From contig JBMYYK010000015.1 in NCBI GenBank assembly GCA_049609325.1, positions 1-49,043 on the forward strand: a stretch of DNA of 49,043 bases. The letters run 5' to 3'. Both the position numbers and the translations under genes were made by a program. This DNA comes from GCA-2733415 sp049609325. GTDB lineage: Bacteria > Bacteroidota > Bacteroidia > Flavobacteriales > Flavobacteriaceae. Position 1 is the first letter of the stretch. The number at the start of each line of letters is the position of its first letter. Under the pieces are notes generated by a model. It was not told the DNA's origin and searched no databases. It worked only from the letters and a program-made list of their open reading frames with translations. Shown here piece by piece: positions 7,431 to 15,739 of the stretch.

Positions 7431-9062
7431 ATGATTTCTGTAGACGGTTTAGCGGTTGAGTTTAGTGGACACACTTTGTTTAGTGATGTAAATTTTGTGA
7501 TTAATGAAAATGATAAAATTGCCTTGATGGGTAAAAATGGGGCGGGAAAATCTACTATGATGAAAATTATAGCTGGAGTTCAACAAGCAACTAGAGGTCA
7601 TGTGCGCCACCCAAAAGATGCGGTTATTGCGTATTTACCACAGCATTTACTTACCGATGATAATTGCACAGTAGCAGAAGAAGCTGCTAAAGCCTTTGAC
7701 CATGTGTTCAAAATGCGTGATGAAATGGCGGCGTTAAATAAGGAGCTGGAAACACGTACAGATTATGATTCTGATGACTACATGAAAATTATTGAAAAGG
7801 TATCAGAACTTGGTGAAGTGTTTTATGCATTAGAAGAAATCAACTACGAAGCCGAAGTAGAAAAAGCACTTAAAGGTTTAGGATTTAAGCAGACTGATTT
7901 TAACCGACCAACAAGTGAGTTTTCAGGAGGATGGCGTATGCGAATTGAATTGGCTAAAATACTGTTACAAAAACCAGATTTAATTTTATTAGATGAGCCT
8001 ACAAACCATGTAGATATTGAATCGGTAATTTGGTTGGAAGATTTTTTAATAAACAAAGCCAAAGCTGTAGTGGTTATTTCTCATGATAAAACCTTTATTG
8101 ACAATATCACCAATAGAACCATTGAAGTGACAATGGGGAAAATTTATGACTATAAGGCCAACTATTCTCATTATTTACAATTGCGAAAAGAGCGTATGGC
8201 ACATCAGATAAAAGCCTACCAAGAGCAACAAAAATTTATAGCAGATAATAAGGCATTTATCGAGCGTTTTAAAGGCACGTTTTCAAAAACAAATCAAGTG
8301 GCTTCACGAGAACGCATGCTAGAAAAATTGGAGATTATTGAAATTGATGAAGTAGATAATTCGGCGTTAAAGTTACGTTTCCCGCCTGCGATGCGTTCGG
8401 GAGATTATCCGGTAATTGCAGAAGATTTGTCGAAATCTTATGGCGATCATGTTGTGTTTTCAGGGGCAAGTATGGCCATTGAACGCGGTGAAAAAGTGTC
8501 GTTTGTTGGACGAAATGGTGAGGGGAAATCGACCATGATTAAAGCCATTATGGGTGAAATAGATTTTGAAGGTAAATGTGCTTTAGGGCATAATGCTCAA
8601 GTGGGGTATTTTGCACAAAATCAGGCAGCGTTATTAGATGGCGAGTTAACCGTATTTCAAACTGTAGATGAAGTTGCTGAAGGTGATGTGCGTACGCAAA
8701 TAAAAAATATTTTAGGACGTTTTATGTTTAGTGGCGATGATATTGATAAAAAGGTAGCCAATTTATCTGGAGGTGAAAAAACGCGTTTGGCGATGGTGAA
8801 ATTATTGCTAGAACCTGTGAATGTGTTAATTTTAGATGAGCCTACCAATCACTTAGATTTGAAATCAAAAGATGTTTTAAAAGAAGCATTATTAGCTTTT
8901 GATGGCACACTGATATTGGTGTCTCATGACCGTGATTTCTTACAAGGCTTGTCTCAAAAAGTATTTGAATTTAAAGAACAACGTGTTATTGAGCATTTTG
9001 AAACTATTGACGACTTTTTAGAAAGAAACAGAATAGAAAATTTAAAAGACATCGATTTATAA
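7431..9062 (+). CDS. ABC-F family ATPase
   Basis: This soluble protein of 543 residues has two ABC ATPase domains and no membrane segment. Domain 1 has Walker A G34-KNGAGKST, signature FSGGWRMRIELAK and Walker B LILLDEPTNHVD. Domain 2 has Walker A GRNGEGKST (near residue 360), signature LSGGEKTRLAMVK and Walker B LILDEPTNHLD. Both Walker B motifs end in Glu followed by the PTN linker typical of ABC-F. A charged helical linker around residues 235-295 (HQIKAYQEQQKFIADNKAFI) matches the P-site tRNA interaction motif region. ABC-F proteins bind the ribosomal E-site and relieve stalling or, in some, give antibiotic resistance. I cannot choose between the EttA, YbiT and Uup subgroups. It overlaps the convergent dus gene by 6 bp. 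Confidence 0.92.
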   Translation: MISVDGLAVEFSGHTLFSDVNFVINENDKIALMGKNGAGKSTMMKIIAGVQQATRGHVRHPKDAVIAYLPQHLLTDDNCTVAEEAAKAFDHVFKMRDEMAALNKELETRTDYDSDDYMKIIEKVSELGEVFYALEEINYEAEVEKALKGLGFKQTDFNRPTSEFSGGWRMRIELAKILLQKPDLILLDEPTNHVDIESVIWLEDFLINKAKAVVVISHDKTFIDNITNRTIEVTMGKIYDYKANYSHYLQLRKERMAHQIKAYQEQQKFIADNKAFIERFKGTFSKTNQVASRERMLEKLEIIEIDEVDNSALKLRFPPAMRSGDYPVIAEDLSKSYGDHVVFSGASMAIERGEKVSFVGRNGEGKSTMIKAIMGEIDFEGKCALGHNAQVGYFAQNQAALLDGELTVFQTVDEVAEGDVRTQIKNILGRFMFSGDDIDKKVANLSGGEKTRLAMVKLLLEPVNVLILDEPTNHLDLKSKDVLKEALLAFDGTLILVSHDRDFLQGLSQKVFEFKEQRVIEHFETIDDFLERNRIENLKDIDL

Positions 9063-10010
9063 GTGTCGTTCTGCAGCGATGATTTCTGAAACAGCTTGCT
9101 GATATGCTTTTACATTGCTAGCCTTTTTAATTTTTTTATAAGTTTTTTTAGGATTATCAAAGCGTTGAGAAAAGAACTCCCAAAACCCTAACATTTTCAT
9201 TTTAATTGGGGTTGGGCCAGATAATGCTGCATCATATTCTTGAAAAATTCTATCATGAAAGGCGCTGAAAACATCCCAGCGGTTTTTCGGGTATTCTGTA
9301 GTACCATTCTTAATCATATTTGGTAAAAACGGATCAGCAATTAAGCCCCGCCCAATCATCCAATGGTCAATAGTAGGAAACCGTTCTTGTAGAGATTTAA
9401 AGTCTGTAACAGAAGTGATATCGCCATTATAGTATAGTTTGTGCTTAGAGTGATTTACACATTGTTGAAAAGAATCTAAGTCTACACCGCCTTTGTATAA
9501 TTGTTTGCCAATTCTGGCATGAATGGCAATATTTTTAATAGGATATTTCTCCAGTATTGGAAATACATCTAAAATTTCATGAGGAGTTTCATAGCCCATA
9601 CGCATTTTCATAGATACGGTTACATCGGTTTCTGAATGCACACGGTGTAAGATATGGTCAATTTTTTCAGGGTTACAAATCAACCCTGAGCCCATCCCGC
9701 GTTTAGTAACCATAGGATACGGACAGCCTAAGTTCCAATTCAGTTCTTTGTAACCTAGCCCTTGGATGTATTTGGTGACAAATAAAAACTCATCAGCATC
9801 ATTAGTCATCACCTGCGGAATAACTTCTGGTACCGTATTGTTCTCTATAAGTAAATCGCGTTCATATGAGGGTTTAATTTTTAGTTTGCCGTTTAGTCTA
9901 ATATAAGGTGCGTAAAAGGTATCTATACCTCCAAAAAAATCATGGAATGCATTTCTGAAACGAAAATCTGTGAACCCTTGTAGTGGCGATGAAAGCAGTG
10001 TAAAACTCAT
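9057..10010 (-). CDS. dus: tRNA-dihydrouridine synthase (DusC-like)
   Basis: This is a flavin-dependent reductase that makes dihydrouridine in tRNA, with a length of 317 residues. The TIM-barrel start LLSSPLQGFTDFRFRNAF, the catalytic cysteine C96 in WNLGCPYPMVTKRGMGSGL, the segment SMKMRMGYE and IAIHARIGKQLYKGGVDLD are all Dus motifs. GDITSVTDF and MIGRGLIADPFL form the phosphate-binding part. The exact U position cannot be told; the short form and the NLGCP context are nearest the DusC type. A TATATTTG box 16 bases upstream, inside the end of the methyltransferase gene, suggests its own promoter. It overlaps the ABC-F gene tail to tail by 6 bp with no terminator between them. Confidence 0.92.
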   Translation of the reverse strand: MSFTLLSSPLQGFTDFRFRNAFHDFFGGIDTFYAPYIRLNGKLKIKPSYERDLLIENNTVPEVIPQVMTNDADEFLFVTKYIQGLGYKELNWNLGCPYPMVTKRGMGSGLICNPEKIDHILHRVHSETDVTVSMKMRMGYETPHEILDVFPILEKYPIKNIAIHARIGKQLYKGGVDLDSFQQCVNHSKHKLYYNGDITSVTDFKSLQERFPTIDHWMIGRGLIADPFLPNMIKNGTTEYPKNRWDVFSAFHDRIFQEYDAALSGPTPIKMKMLGFWEFFSQRFDNPKKTYKKIKKASNVKAYQQAVSEIIAAERHL

Positions 10011-10026
10011 GGTTATATATCTACGA

Positions 10027-10034
10027 CAAATATA
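10027..10034 (-). promoter_or_regulatory. Putative -7 box of the dus gene
   Basis: The minus strand reads TATATTTG (TAnnTTTG), ending 16 bases before the dus start. It lies in the 38-bp gap after the methyltransferase gene, so dus may be transcribed apart from the upstream cassette. Confidence 0.5.
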
Positions 10035-10048
10035 GAATTTTAGGGCAA

Positions 10049-10681
10049 TTATTTTTTAGCAATAATGATGACCTCTGTAGTTGTTGTTCCGTTTTTGTGT
10101 GTATACTCTTGTTGGGTAGTTGAAAGTAATGTTAAGCCACAATCCTGTATAGTATCTGTTAAATAGGATTTTTCATGATAGTTGATGAATAACCGATCTT
10201 TTGTATCATAACTAGAGCTTTGGTATTTTGAATTAGAATTTAAATCTTCCATAGTACTTAGATAAAGCACGCCATTTGGCATTAATAATTTAGCCATGGT
10301 TTTGATAAGCTCTATGGCATGTACTTTAGATAAATATGGCAATAAAAAAGCGCAAACTATACCATTATATTGTGTGTTGATACTAGTAATGTTTAAAGCA
10401 TTCATGACTTTAAAATTGGCGCTAGGGTTGTTTTTTTCGGCTAAAGCAATCATATCTGGCGCAATATCAATACCTAAAACAGCTATGTCAGGGCGCTGTT
10501 GTAATAGGTAATGTGTGATGTTTCCTGGGCCACATCCCAAATCAATTACATTAGAGTTTATAGGAAGCTCATTTAAAAATTGTTGCAAAGTAGATTTGTA
10601 CAATTCAACATCCATATACTGTTCTTGATACTTATCAGCATATTTATTGAAAATTGATATGATGTTTGATAAGTTATTCAT
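10049..10681 (-). CDS. Class I SAM-dependent methyltransferase
   Basis: This 210-residue Rossmann-fold methyltransferase has motif I VIDLGCGPGNITHYLL (residues 45-60), an acidic end of strand 2 in VLGIDIAPDMIALAEKN, motif II-like FKVMNAL and motif IV-like NGIVCAFLLPYLSK. Small-molecule methyltransferases of the UbiE/Tam type have this size. Nothing in the sequence fixes the acceptor substrate. Its start overlaps the end of the potassium-channel gene by 8 bp, which implies translational coupling to the SPFH / zinc-ribbon / channel cassette. Whether it works with those membrane proteins or only shares a transcript is unknown. Confidence 0.88.
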   Translation of the reverse strand: MNNLSNIISIFNKYADKYQEQYMDVELYKSTLQQFLNELPINSNVIDLGCGPGNITHYLLQQRPDIAVLGIDIAPDMIALAEKNNPSANFKVMNALNITSINTQYNGIVCAFLLPYLSKVHAIELIKTMAKLLMPNGVLYLSTMEDLNSNSKYQSSSYDTKDRLFINYHEKSYLTDTIQDCGLTLLSTTQQEYTHKNGTTTTEVIIIAKK

Positions 10682-11396
10682 TTTTCAATTCTTGGGCTTC
10701 AATTTCTCGGGCTCTTGATAATGCAGTAGCAACTAATCCTGCGGGAATTGTTACGATACCAACTCCAATAATTAAAATGAAAAAAGTAAAAATTTTACCA
10801 CCAATAGTTATGGGATATACATCACCATATCCAACTGTGGTTAGTGTTACAACTGACCACCAAGCACTATGAAAAATAGACGTGAATACTTCTGGTTGAG
10901 CTTCATTTTCAAAAAAGTATATTCCAGCCGAAGAGAGGAATATAAAAATAGATGTGATTATTAAAAATAATATAATTTCTTCTTTTACAATATTTGCAGC
11001 AATATGAAATCTATTTAAAGCTTTATTGTATCTTATTAGTTTAAGAGCTCTAAATATCCTGAAAATTCTAAACGCTCTTAATGCTCTCAAATCAATAGCA
11101 CCGCTTAGGTAAAACGGTAGAATTGCTAATAAATCAATTAAACCAAAGAAACTGAACATATAGCGCAATGGTTTTTTTGAAATTACCACTCGTAATAAGT
11201 ATTCTATTGAGAAAATAAAGATACAGAAGTACTCAAAAAATGTTAACAATTGAACAACAAATTTCGGATTATTAGGAAGTGTTTCAATTGCATAAGCAAC
11301 TAAAGAAAGTAGTATTAAAGCTTGAATGAAATAATCAAAAACTCGCCCTTTTTTACTCGTGTTATCTTCAATTATTAAACGTAATTTGTGTTTCAT
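10674..11396 (-). CDS. Kv-like voltage-gated potassium channel
   Basis: This 240-residue inner-membrane protein is a six-helix potassium channel. The selectivity filter is TVGYGD at residues 187-192 (TLTTVGYGDVYP), preceded by the pore helix FHSAWWSVV. The S4 voltage sensor has basic residues at every third position: R104, R107, R110, R113, R116, K119 and R122 (RALRAFRIFRIFRALKLIR). S1-S3 include an aspartate in FGLIDLLAILPFYL. The C-terminus ends about 30 residues after S6, with no RCK or cyclic nucleotide domain, so the protein is a bare voltage-sensor plus pore unit like KvAP. It lies 3 bp after the zinc-ribbon gene and overlaps the methyltransferase gene by 8 bp, so the three form one operon. 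Confidence 0.93.
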   Translation of the reverse strand: MKHKLRLIIEDNTSKKGRVFDYFIQALILLSLVAYAIETLPNNPKFVVQLLTFFEYFCIFIFSIEYLLRVVISKKPLRYMFSFFGLIDLLAILPFYLSGAIDLRALRAFRIFRIFRALKLIRYNKALNRFHIAANIVKEEIILFLIITSIFIFLSSAGIYFFENEAQPEVFTSIFHSAWWSVVTLTTVGYGDVYPITIGGKIFTFFILIIGVGIVTIPAGLVATALSRAREIEAQELKNE

Positions 11397-11399
11397 GTC

Positions 11400-12503
11400 T
11401 TATTGATTTTGAAAAAGAATAATGCAAGCAACTGTAGTAGCAATTGCCAAAACTAAAAAGAATATCTTCCAAAAAGAGTAAGGTCTATCACCAGAGATTT
11501 TTCCTGTTTGTCCATTAACATAAAAGTGGTATTTTTTATTATTATAGACATATGAAGAGATGTACACTGGCAGCAAAATATGTTTAAATGTTTCTTTGCT
11601 CAACTGCATATTTAAACTGCTAATTCGTTGTGTGTCTCCACCAATATCATGCTTGGCCCATGTGGTTGCAATTTCACGCGCTTTTTGGTTAGATTTTAAA
11701 TGGCCATCTTCAAGAGACAAGGTGTATTTTTCGGTAACAAAACCTGCTAAATAACTAGAATTAAAGGATTCTAATTGCTCTAAGTTCCACTGTGTGATTT
11801 TCTCGGGAATAGTGTTGCTTTTTTGTTCTGAAGCACAAATTAAGGTGTCGTCAATAAACCCTTGTATGTTACCTGAGGCATAGCTCCATCTGGTTTTTCG
11901 CACTTGTCTTGTACGACGTACATTCTTTCCGTTAACCGTTGTGGTATAACTTTCGGTTACATAATAATAATCCCCACGCTGACCAGTATATTCTCCTTGT
12001 AGTTCTGCATCAAAAGTCCAATATGGCATGTATAGTCCTTTTGTTTTTTCAGGATCAAGAGCGGCACGTTTTAGTTTGTTCGGGGCAAACCATAAGCCCT
12101 TAACCCACTCTTTAAATATTTGATGTGATTGTTGACGTGTTAACTGAAATGGTAATACAGCACCTGGTAATATCCAATCTTCTAAATGGGCATCTTCAAC
12201 AATTAAAGGCTGACTGCAATAGACGCAATGTAAGGATTTATAGTTGTCTTCTACATGTTGATTGGCACCACATGTTTTACAGAGTAACATACTGATTTTT
12301 TCAGTATGAGATTGCCCTCCCATTTTATCAAGATATGGCTTGAGTTTTAACTCTTCAAAGGCATTTTTAGATGCAGTAATGCTTTCTTCATGATTGCAAT
12401 ACTCACATGTAATTGTTGAAGTCCCAGGTTTATATTTGAGTTCAGCACCACAATTACTGCATGATTTTTTTTGCTCAGATGTCTTTAAAGGTTCTTGATT
12501 CAT
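11400..12503 (-). CDS. Double zinc-ribbon membrane protein (YdjG-like)
   Basis: This 367-residue protein starts with two treble-clef zinc ribbons of the TFIIB type: C15-SNC-C18 with C33-EYC-C36, and C75-KTC-C78 with C93-VYC-C96. A mixed alpha/beta central domain follows, with WTFDAELQGEYTGQRGDYYY and VRRTRQVRKTRW. A single C-terminal transmembrane helix (about residues 345-364) anchors it, leaving the zinc ribbons in the cytosol. Such proteins are often mislabelled as PriA-like helicases because of the zinc fingers; no helicase motif is present. The family resembles Bacillus YdjG, which with YdjH and YdjI has been linked to PspA recruitment at the membrane. The SPFH gene upstream supports that comparison. 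Relationship to YdjG is by pattern, not by alignment. Confidence 0.72.
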   Translation of the reverse strand: MNQEPLKTSEQKKSCSNCGAELKYKPGTSTITCEYCNHEESITASKNAFEELKLKPYLDKMGGQSHTEKISMLLCKTCGANQHVEDNYKSLHCVYCSQPLIVEDAHLEDWILPGAVLPFQLTRQQSHQIFKEWVKGLWFAPNKLKRAALDPEKTKGLYMPYWTFDAELQGEYTGQRGDYYYVTESYTTTVNGKNVRRTRQVRKTRWSYASGNIQGFIDDTLICASEQKSNTIPEKITQWNLEQLESFNSSYLAGFVTEKYTLSLEDGHLKSNQKAREIATTWAKHDIGGDTQRISSLNMQLSKETFKHILLPVYISSYVYNNKKYHFYVNGQTGKISGDRPYSFWKIFFLVLAIATTVACIILFQNQ

Positions 12504-12537
12504 GTTACTTTAATAAATAATAACATTACACGTTTAA

Positions 12538-12563
12538 GCCCTTTTATGTAAAAATAAAAGGGC
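12538..12563 (-). other. Stem-loop between the SPFH and zinc-ribbon genes
   Basis: GCCCTTTTAT (12538-12547) and ATAAAAGGGC (12554-12563) form a perfect 10-bp stem with a 6-base loop in the 84-bp gap. On the minus strand only TTAAAC follows, not a T-tract, so it is a poor terminator. It may be a processing, stabilising or attenuating hairpin that sets a higher level for the upstream SPFH gene. Confidence 0.6.
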
Positions 12564-12587
12564 AGTATAGTAGTTTGTACTCTAGTT

Positions 12588-13709
12588 TTAACTGTTTGGT
12601 AATGGTGGTGGGGCAGAACCTAATAGTACTTGTAGCTCTGTAACGGTGTTTAAAGCTGCCCAATTTACCATGCCTTGTTTCCAAACTAATGTAGTTGCGT
12701 TTACGGTTCTTCCGGCAAACAATTGGCTTAATTGTTCAAAAGAAACTGGTCCTAATTGCTGACCGTTTACCGCATAAAAATACTGAGTTTGTTGAGGTAA
12801 TGGAGGTGGTACAGCACCAGCATTAGATGTGCTAGATTGCTGAGGTTGTTGTAACATGCCTCCCATTTGTTGTGCCATTGCAAAGCCCATTCCCATTCCT
12901 ATACCTGCTCCGGCTGCGCCAGACTCATTTGCTGCTGCTACTTCCATAGCTTTCGCAGCTTTAAACTTAGTAAGTTTGTCTAAATCTAAAGTGTTTAATC
13001 TGCTGTATTCAAAAATTTCTTTTTTCAATTCTTCAGGCATTGACACGTTTTCGATAAAGAACTTTTCTAAAGAAATACCAACAGATGTAAATTCAGGCTG
13101 CATCACTTCTAAACATGTGTCTGATAATTCATTAGTATTTGCGGCGTACAACTCTATTGGTAAGTTTGCCTCTCCAATAGTGTCTGTAAAACGGGTTGAG
13201 ATTAAACTTTTGAGATGTTCATTAATTTCAAAGTTTGTAAAATTATTGTCGGTCCCAACAATATCTGTAATAAACTTTCCGGCATCATTAATTTTAAAAG
13301 CATAAGTTCCGAAGGCTCTCACCTCAACAAAACCAAAACGGTCATCATTTAAAGTTACGGGGTTTTTTGTGCCCCATTTTTCATCAGTAAACAAGCGTGA
13401 ACTTACAAAATATACTTCTGCTTTAAACGGACTGTTGAAACCGTATTTCCATCCTTTTAAAGTGGCTAATATTGGTAAGTTTTTTGTGTTTAACGTATAG
13501 GTGCCTGGCTTAAAAACATCGGCCAATTGTCCTTCATTTATAAACACTGCAATTTGTCCTTCACGCACTATAAGTTTTGCGTCGTTTTTAATTTCATTTT
13601 GATAACGTTCAAAACGATGGACTATAGTGTTATTTGTGCTATCAAGCCATTCAATTATATCAATAAATTCGTGGCTTAATTTCTTTTTAATTTCGTCAAA
13701 AATGCCCAT
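12588..13709 (-). CDS. SPFH-domain protein with C-terminal GYF_2 domain (YdjI-like)
   Basis: This 373-residue protein has a short amphipathic start (MGIFDEIKKKLSHEFIDIIE) and an SPFH/Band-7-like core of the 'virion core' type. The core includes LIVREGQIAVFINEGQLADV, FKPGTYTLNTKNLPIL, KPGTY-like turns and FTSVGISLEKFFIENVSMPE. A Gly/Met/Gln-rich linker follows at about residues 260-300. The C-terminal ~55 residues are a GYF_2 domain (YFYAVNGQQLGPVSFEQLSQ, then VWKQGMVNWAAL) that binds proline-rich or other peptide ligands. No transmembrane helix is obvious. In Bacillus, YdjI of this type works with the zinc-ribbon protein YdjG. The gene heads the minus-strand cassette that includes the channel. 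Confidence 0.82.
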   Translation of the reverse strand: MGIFDEIKKKLSHEFIDIIEWLDSTNNTIVHRFERYQNEIKNDAKLIVREGQIAVFINEGQLADVFKPGTYTLNTKNLPILATLKGWKYGFNSPFKAEVYFVSSRLFTDEKWGTKNPVTLNDDRFGFVEVRAFGTYAFKINDAGKFITDIVGTDNNFTNFEINEHLKSLISTRFTDTIGEANLPIELYAANTNELSDTCLEVMQPEFTSVGISLEKFFIENVSMPEELKKEIFEYSRLNTLDLDKLTKFKAAKAMEVAAANESGAAGAGIGMGMGFAMAQQMGGMLQQPQQSSTSNAGAVPPPLPQQTQYFYAVNGQQLGPVSFEQLSQLFAGRTVNATTLVWKQGMVNWAALNTVTELQVLLGSAPPPLPNS

Positions 13710-13846
13710 TTCTTTTAATTTTAAATTGGTTGTTTACAAGATAATAAAAATCTTTATCACAGGTGGTTTTTTAAAGAATTAACAGATATATAACAGATGT
13801 TTAGGGTACTTACTTTATCTTTACTTTGCAATTTAAGTAGAACTAT

Positions 13847-14299
13847 ATGGCTGTTTATAAACTAGATTTAAATGATTGTGATGACGATAATTACGATTTG
13901 TTAGGAGTACATACTACTTTAGAGTGCTACCATTTGGCTTATTTTATGAATAAGAATTTTGATATTCAGTTTGAACGTAAAAAAAATGTTGATGATTTTG
14001 AGTTTTATGAATTTGATGATGAAAAGAATAAGATGTTGTGGAATATTATTTCTAATAAAACAGTCAAACAAATTCAAGTAGACGACAATAATTCTGGAGG
14101 ATTATTTCAAATGAATGCTGAGCAAACGGTGTATGTATTGCCAGAGTATAAAAAAGTAGATTATCTTGTTAAGATGACAGATAATACATATAATGTTCAA
14201 AATATAATTGATAAGATGAAAGCACTTCCGCAAGTCATCACTACATTTGCAATAGATGTTTCTAACCTAAAATCAAAAAATAACTTAAATTTTTACTAA
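13847..14299 (+). CDS. IPExxxVDY family protein
   Basis: This 150-residue acidic cytosolic protein contains LPEYKKVDY (about residues 104-112), the motif after which the Bacteroidota IPExxxVDY family is named. The rest reads DLLGVHTTLECYHLAYFMNK and QFEFKxx-like segments rich in Asp and Tyr. The function of the family is unknown. The stop codon overlaps the pyruvate kinase start by one base (TAATG), so the two are translationally coupled, and a link to glycolysis or its regulation is possible but unproven. A degenerate -7 box (TTACTTTG, 13821-13828) lies 18 bases upstream. Confidence 0.9.
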   Translation: MAVYKLDLNDCDDDNYDLLGVHTTLECYHLAYFMNKNFDIQFERKKNVDDFEFYEFDDEKNKMLWNIISNKTVKQIQVDDNNSGGLFQMNAEQTVYVLPEYKKVDYLVKMTDNTYNVQNIIDKMKALPQVITTFAIDVSNLKSKNNLNFY

Positions 14300-15729
14300 T
14301 GCCACAATTCAAAAAAACTAAAATAGTAGCTACTCTTGGTCCTGTAAGTTCAAGTAGAGAAGTGATACATGACATGATTAAAGCAGGAGTAAATGTATTT
14401 AGAATCAATTTTTCTCATGCGGATTATGATAATGTTAAAGAACGCATTCAAATCATTAGAGAATTGAGTGAAAAGTATAAATACAACACTGCTATTTTAG
14501 GAGATTTGCAAGGCCCAAAGCTTCGTGTAGGTGTTATGAAACACGATGTGGTTGTTAATGATGGTGATGTGATAAAATTCTGTACAGGAACACCGTTTAA
14601 TGGTGATGAAAACAGGGTGTTTATGAATTACGAAAAGTTCCCTGAGGATGTAAAACCAGGAGAGCGTATTTTATTAGATGACGGAAAATTAATCTTTGAA
14701 GTAAAAAGCACCAATGGTACAGATGAGGTAGAAGCTGTTGTTATTCAAGGAGGACCATTAAAATCTAAGAAAGGGGTTAATTTACCAAATACTGATATTT
14801 CGTTACCTGCATTAACCGAAAAGGACATTAAAGATGCCATTTTTGCTGTAGAACAACAAGTAGATTGGATTGCCCTGTCTTTTGTAAGAGATGCGTACGA
14901 TTTGGAGCAGTTGCAAGACTTAATTAATAAACATTCGGATTATAAAATTCCGATTATAGCAAAAATAGAAAAGCCAGAAGCAGTTAAAAACATCGATAAA
15001 ATTATTGCGTTTTGTGACGGTTTAATGGTTGCTCGTGGTGATTTAGGAGTAGAAATACCAGCAGAAGAAGTACCGTTAATACAAAAACGTTTAGTGTTGC
15101 GCGCCAAAAAAGCCAGAATACCTGTAATTATAGCCACTCAAATGATGGAAACTATGATTTCAAGTTTAACGCCTACAAGAGCTGAGGTTAATGATGTTGC
15201 AAACTCTGTTATGGATGGTGCCGATGCCGTTATGCTTTCTGGAGAAACGTCTATTGGAAAATATCCGGTAGAAGTTATTCAAACCATGACAAAAATAATT
15301 AAGAGTGTTGAGAATTCACCATTAATTACAGTGCCAGAGCGTCCGCCACATGTAAAAACTGAGCGCTATATTACAAAGTCTATTTGTTATCACGCTGCAC
15401 ATATGGCAGATGAGATTGATGCCAAAGCCATATGTACATTAACCAATTCTGGTTATACAGCTTTTCAAATATCAGCTTGGCGCCCTAATGCACACATTTT
15501 AGCGTTTACCTCTAATAAAAACATCTTAGCTAGATTAAGTTTATTGTGGGGTGTAAAAGGGATGTATTATGACAAATTTGTGAGTACAGATGATACCGTA
15601 GAAGACGTCAATCAAATTGCATATGACCGTGGTTTTGTAACTCAAGGAGATTATTTAATTAACCTTGCCGCTATGCCAATTGTTAAAAAAGGGATGGTAA
15701 ATACATTAAGAGTTTCTGTAATAGAGTAA
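14299..15729 (+). CDS. pyk: Pyruvate kinase
   Basis: This enzyme converts phosphoenolpyruvate and ADP to pyruvate and ATP, the last step of glycolysis. It has 476 residues, the normal length. The N-terminal KTKIVATLGPVSSS and FRINFSHADYD, the catalytic lysine segment IIAKIEKPEAV, the metal-binding GLMVARGDLGVEIP and the signature MLSGETSIGKYPVE are all present. The B domain lies about residues 70-170 and the C-terminal allosteric domain from about 350. Its start overlaps the IPExxxVDY stop and the sulfurtransferase follows 10 bp later, so the three are probably co-transcribed. Effector preference cannot be read from the sequence. Confidence 0.97.
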   Translation: MPQFKKTKIVATLGPVSSSREVIHDMIKAGVNVFRINFSHADYDNVKERIQIIRELSEKYKYNTAILGDLQGPKLRVGVMKHDVVVNDGDVIKFCTGTPFNGDENRVFMNYEKFPEDVKPGERILLDDGKLIFEVKSTNGTDEVEAVVIQGGPLKSKKGVNLPNTDISLPALTEKDIKDAIFAVEQQVDWIALSFVRDAYDLEQLQDLINKHSDYKIPIIAKIEKPEAVKNIDKIIAFCDGLMVARGDLGVEIPAEEVPLIQKRLVLRAKKARIPVIIATQMMETMISSLTPTRAEVNDVANSVMDGADAVMLSGETSIGKYPVEVIQTMTKIIKSVENSPLITVPERPPHVKTERYITKSICYHAAHMADEIDAKAICTLTNSGYTAFQISAWRPNAHILAFTSNKNILARLSLLWGVKGMYYDKFVSTDDTVEDVNQIAYDRGFVTQGDYLINLAAMPIVKKGMVNTLRVSVIE

Positions 15730-15739
15730 TTTGTAAATA

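Noticed and set aside
11400..12503. PriA-like helicase for the double zinc-ribbon protein
   Set aside because: Only Cys-rich fingers are shared; Walker A/B and helicase motifs are missing and a C-terminal membrane helix is present.
12538..12563. Hairpin between the SPFH and zinc-ribbon genes as an intrinsic terminator
   Set aside because: There is no T-tract downstream on the minus strand; it is listed as a stem-loop only.
12856..13305. 149-codon open frame on the plus strand opposite the SPFH gene
   Set aside because: It lies fully within a well-supported gene on the other strand, with Pro/Ile/Ser-rich nonsense composition and no promoter.
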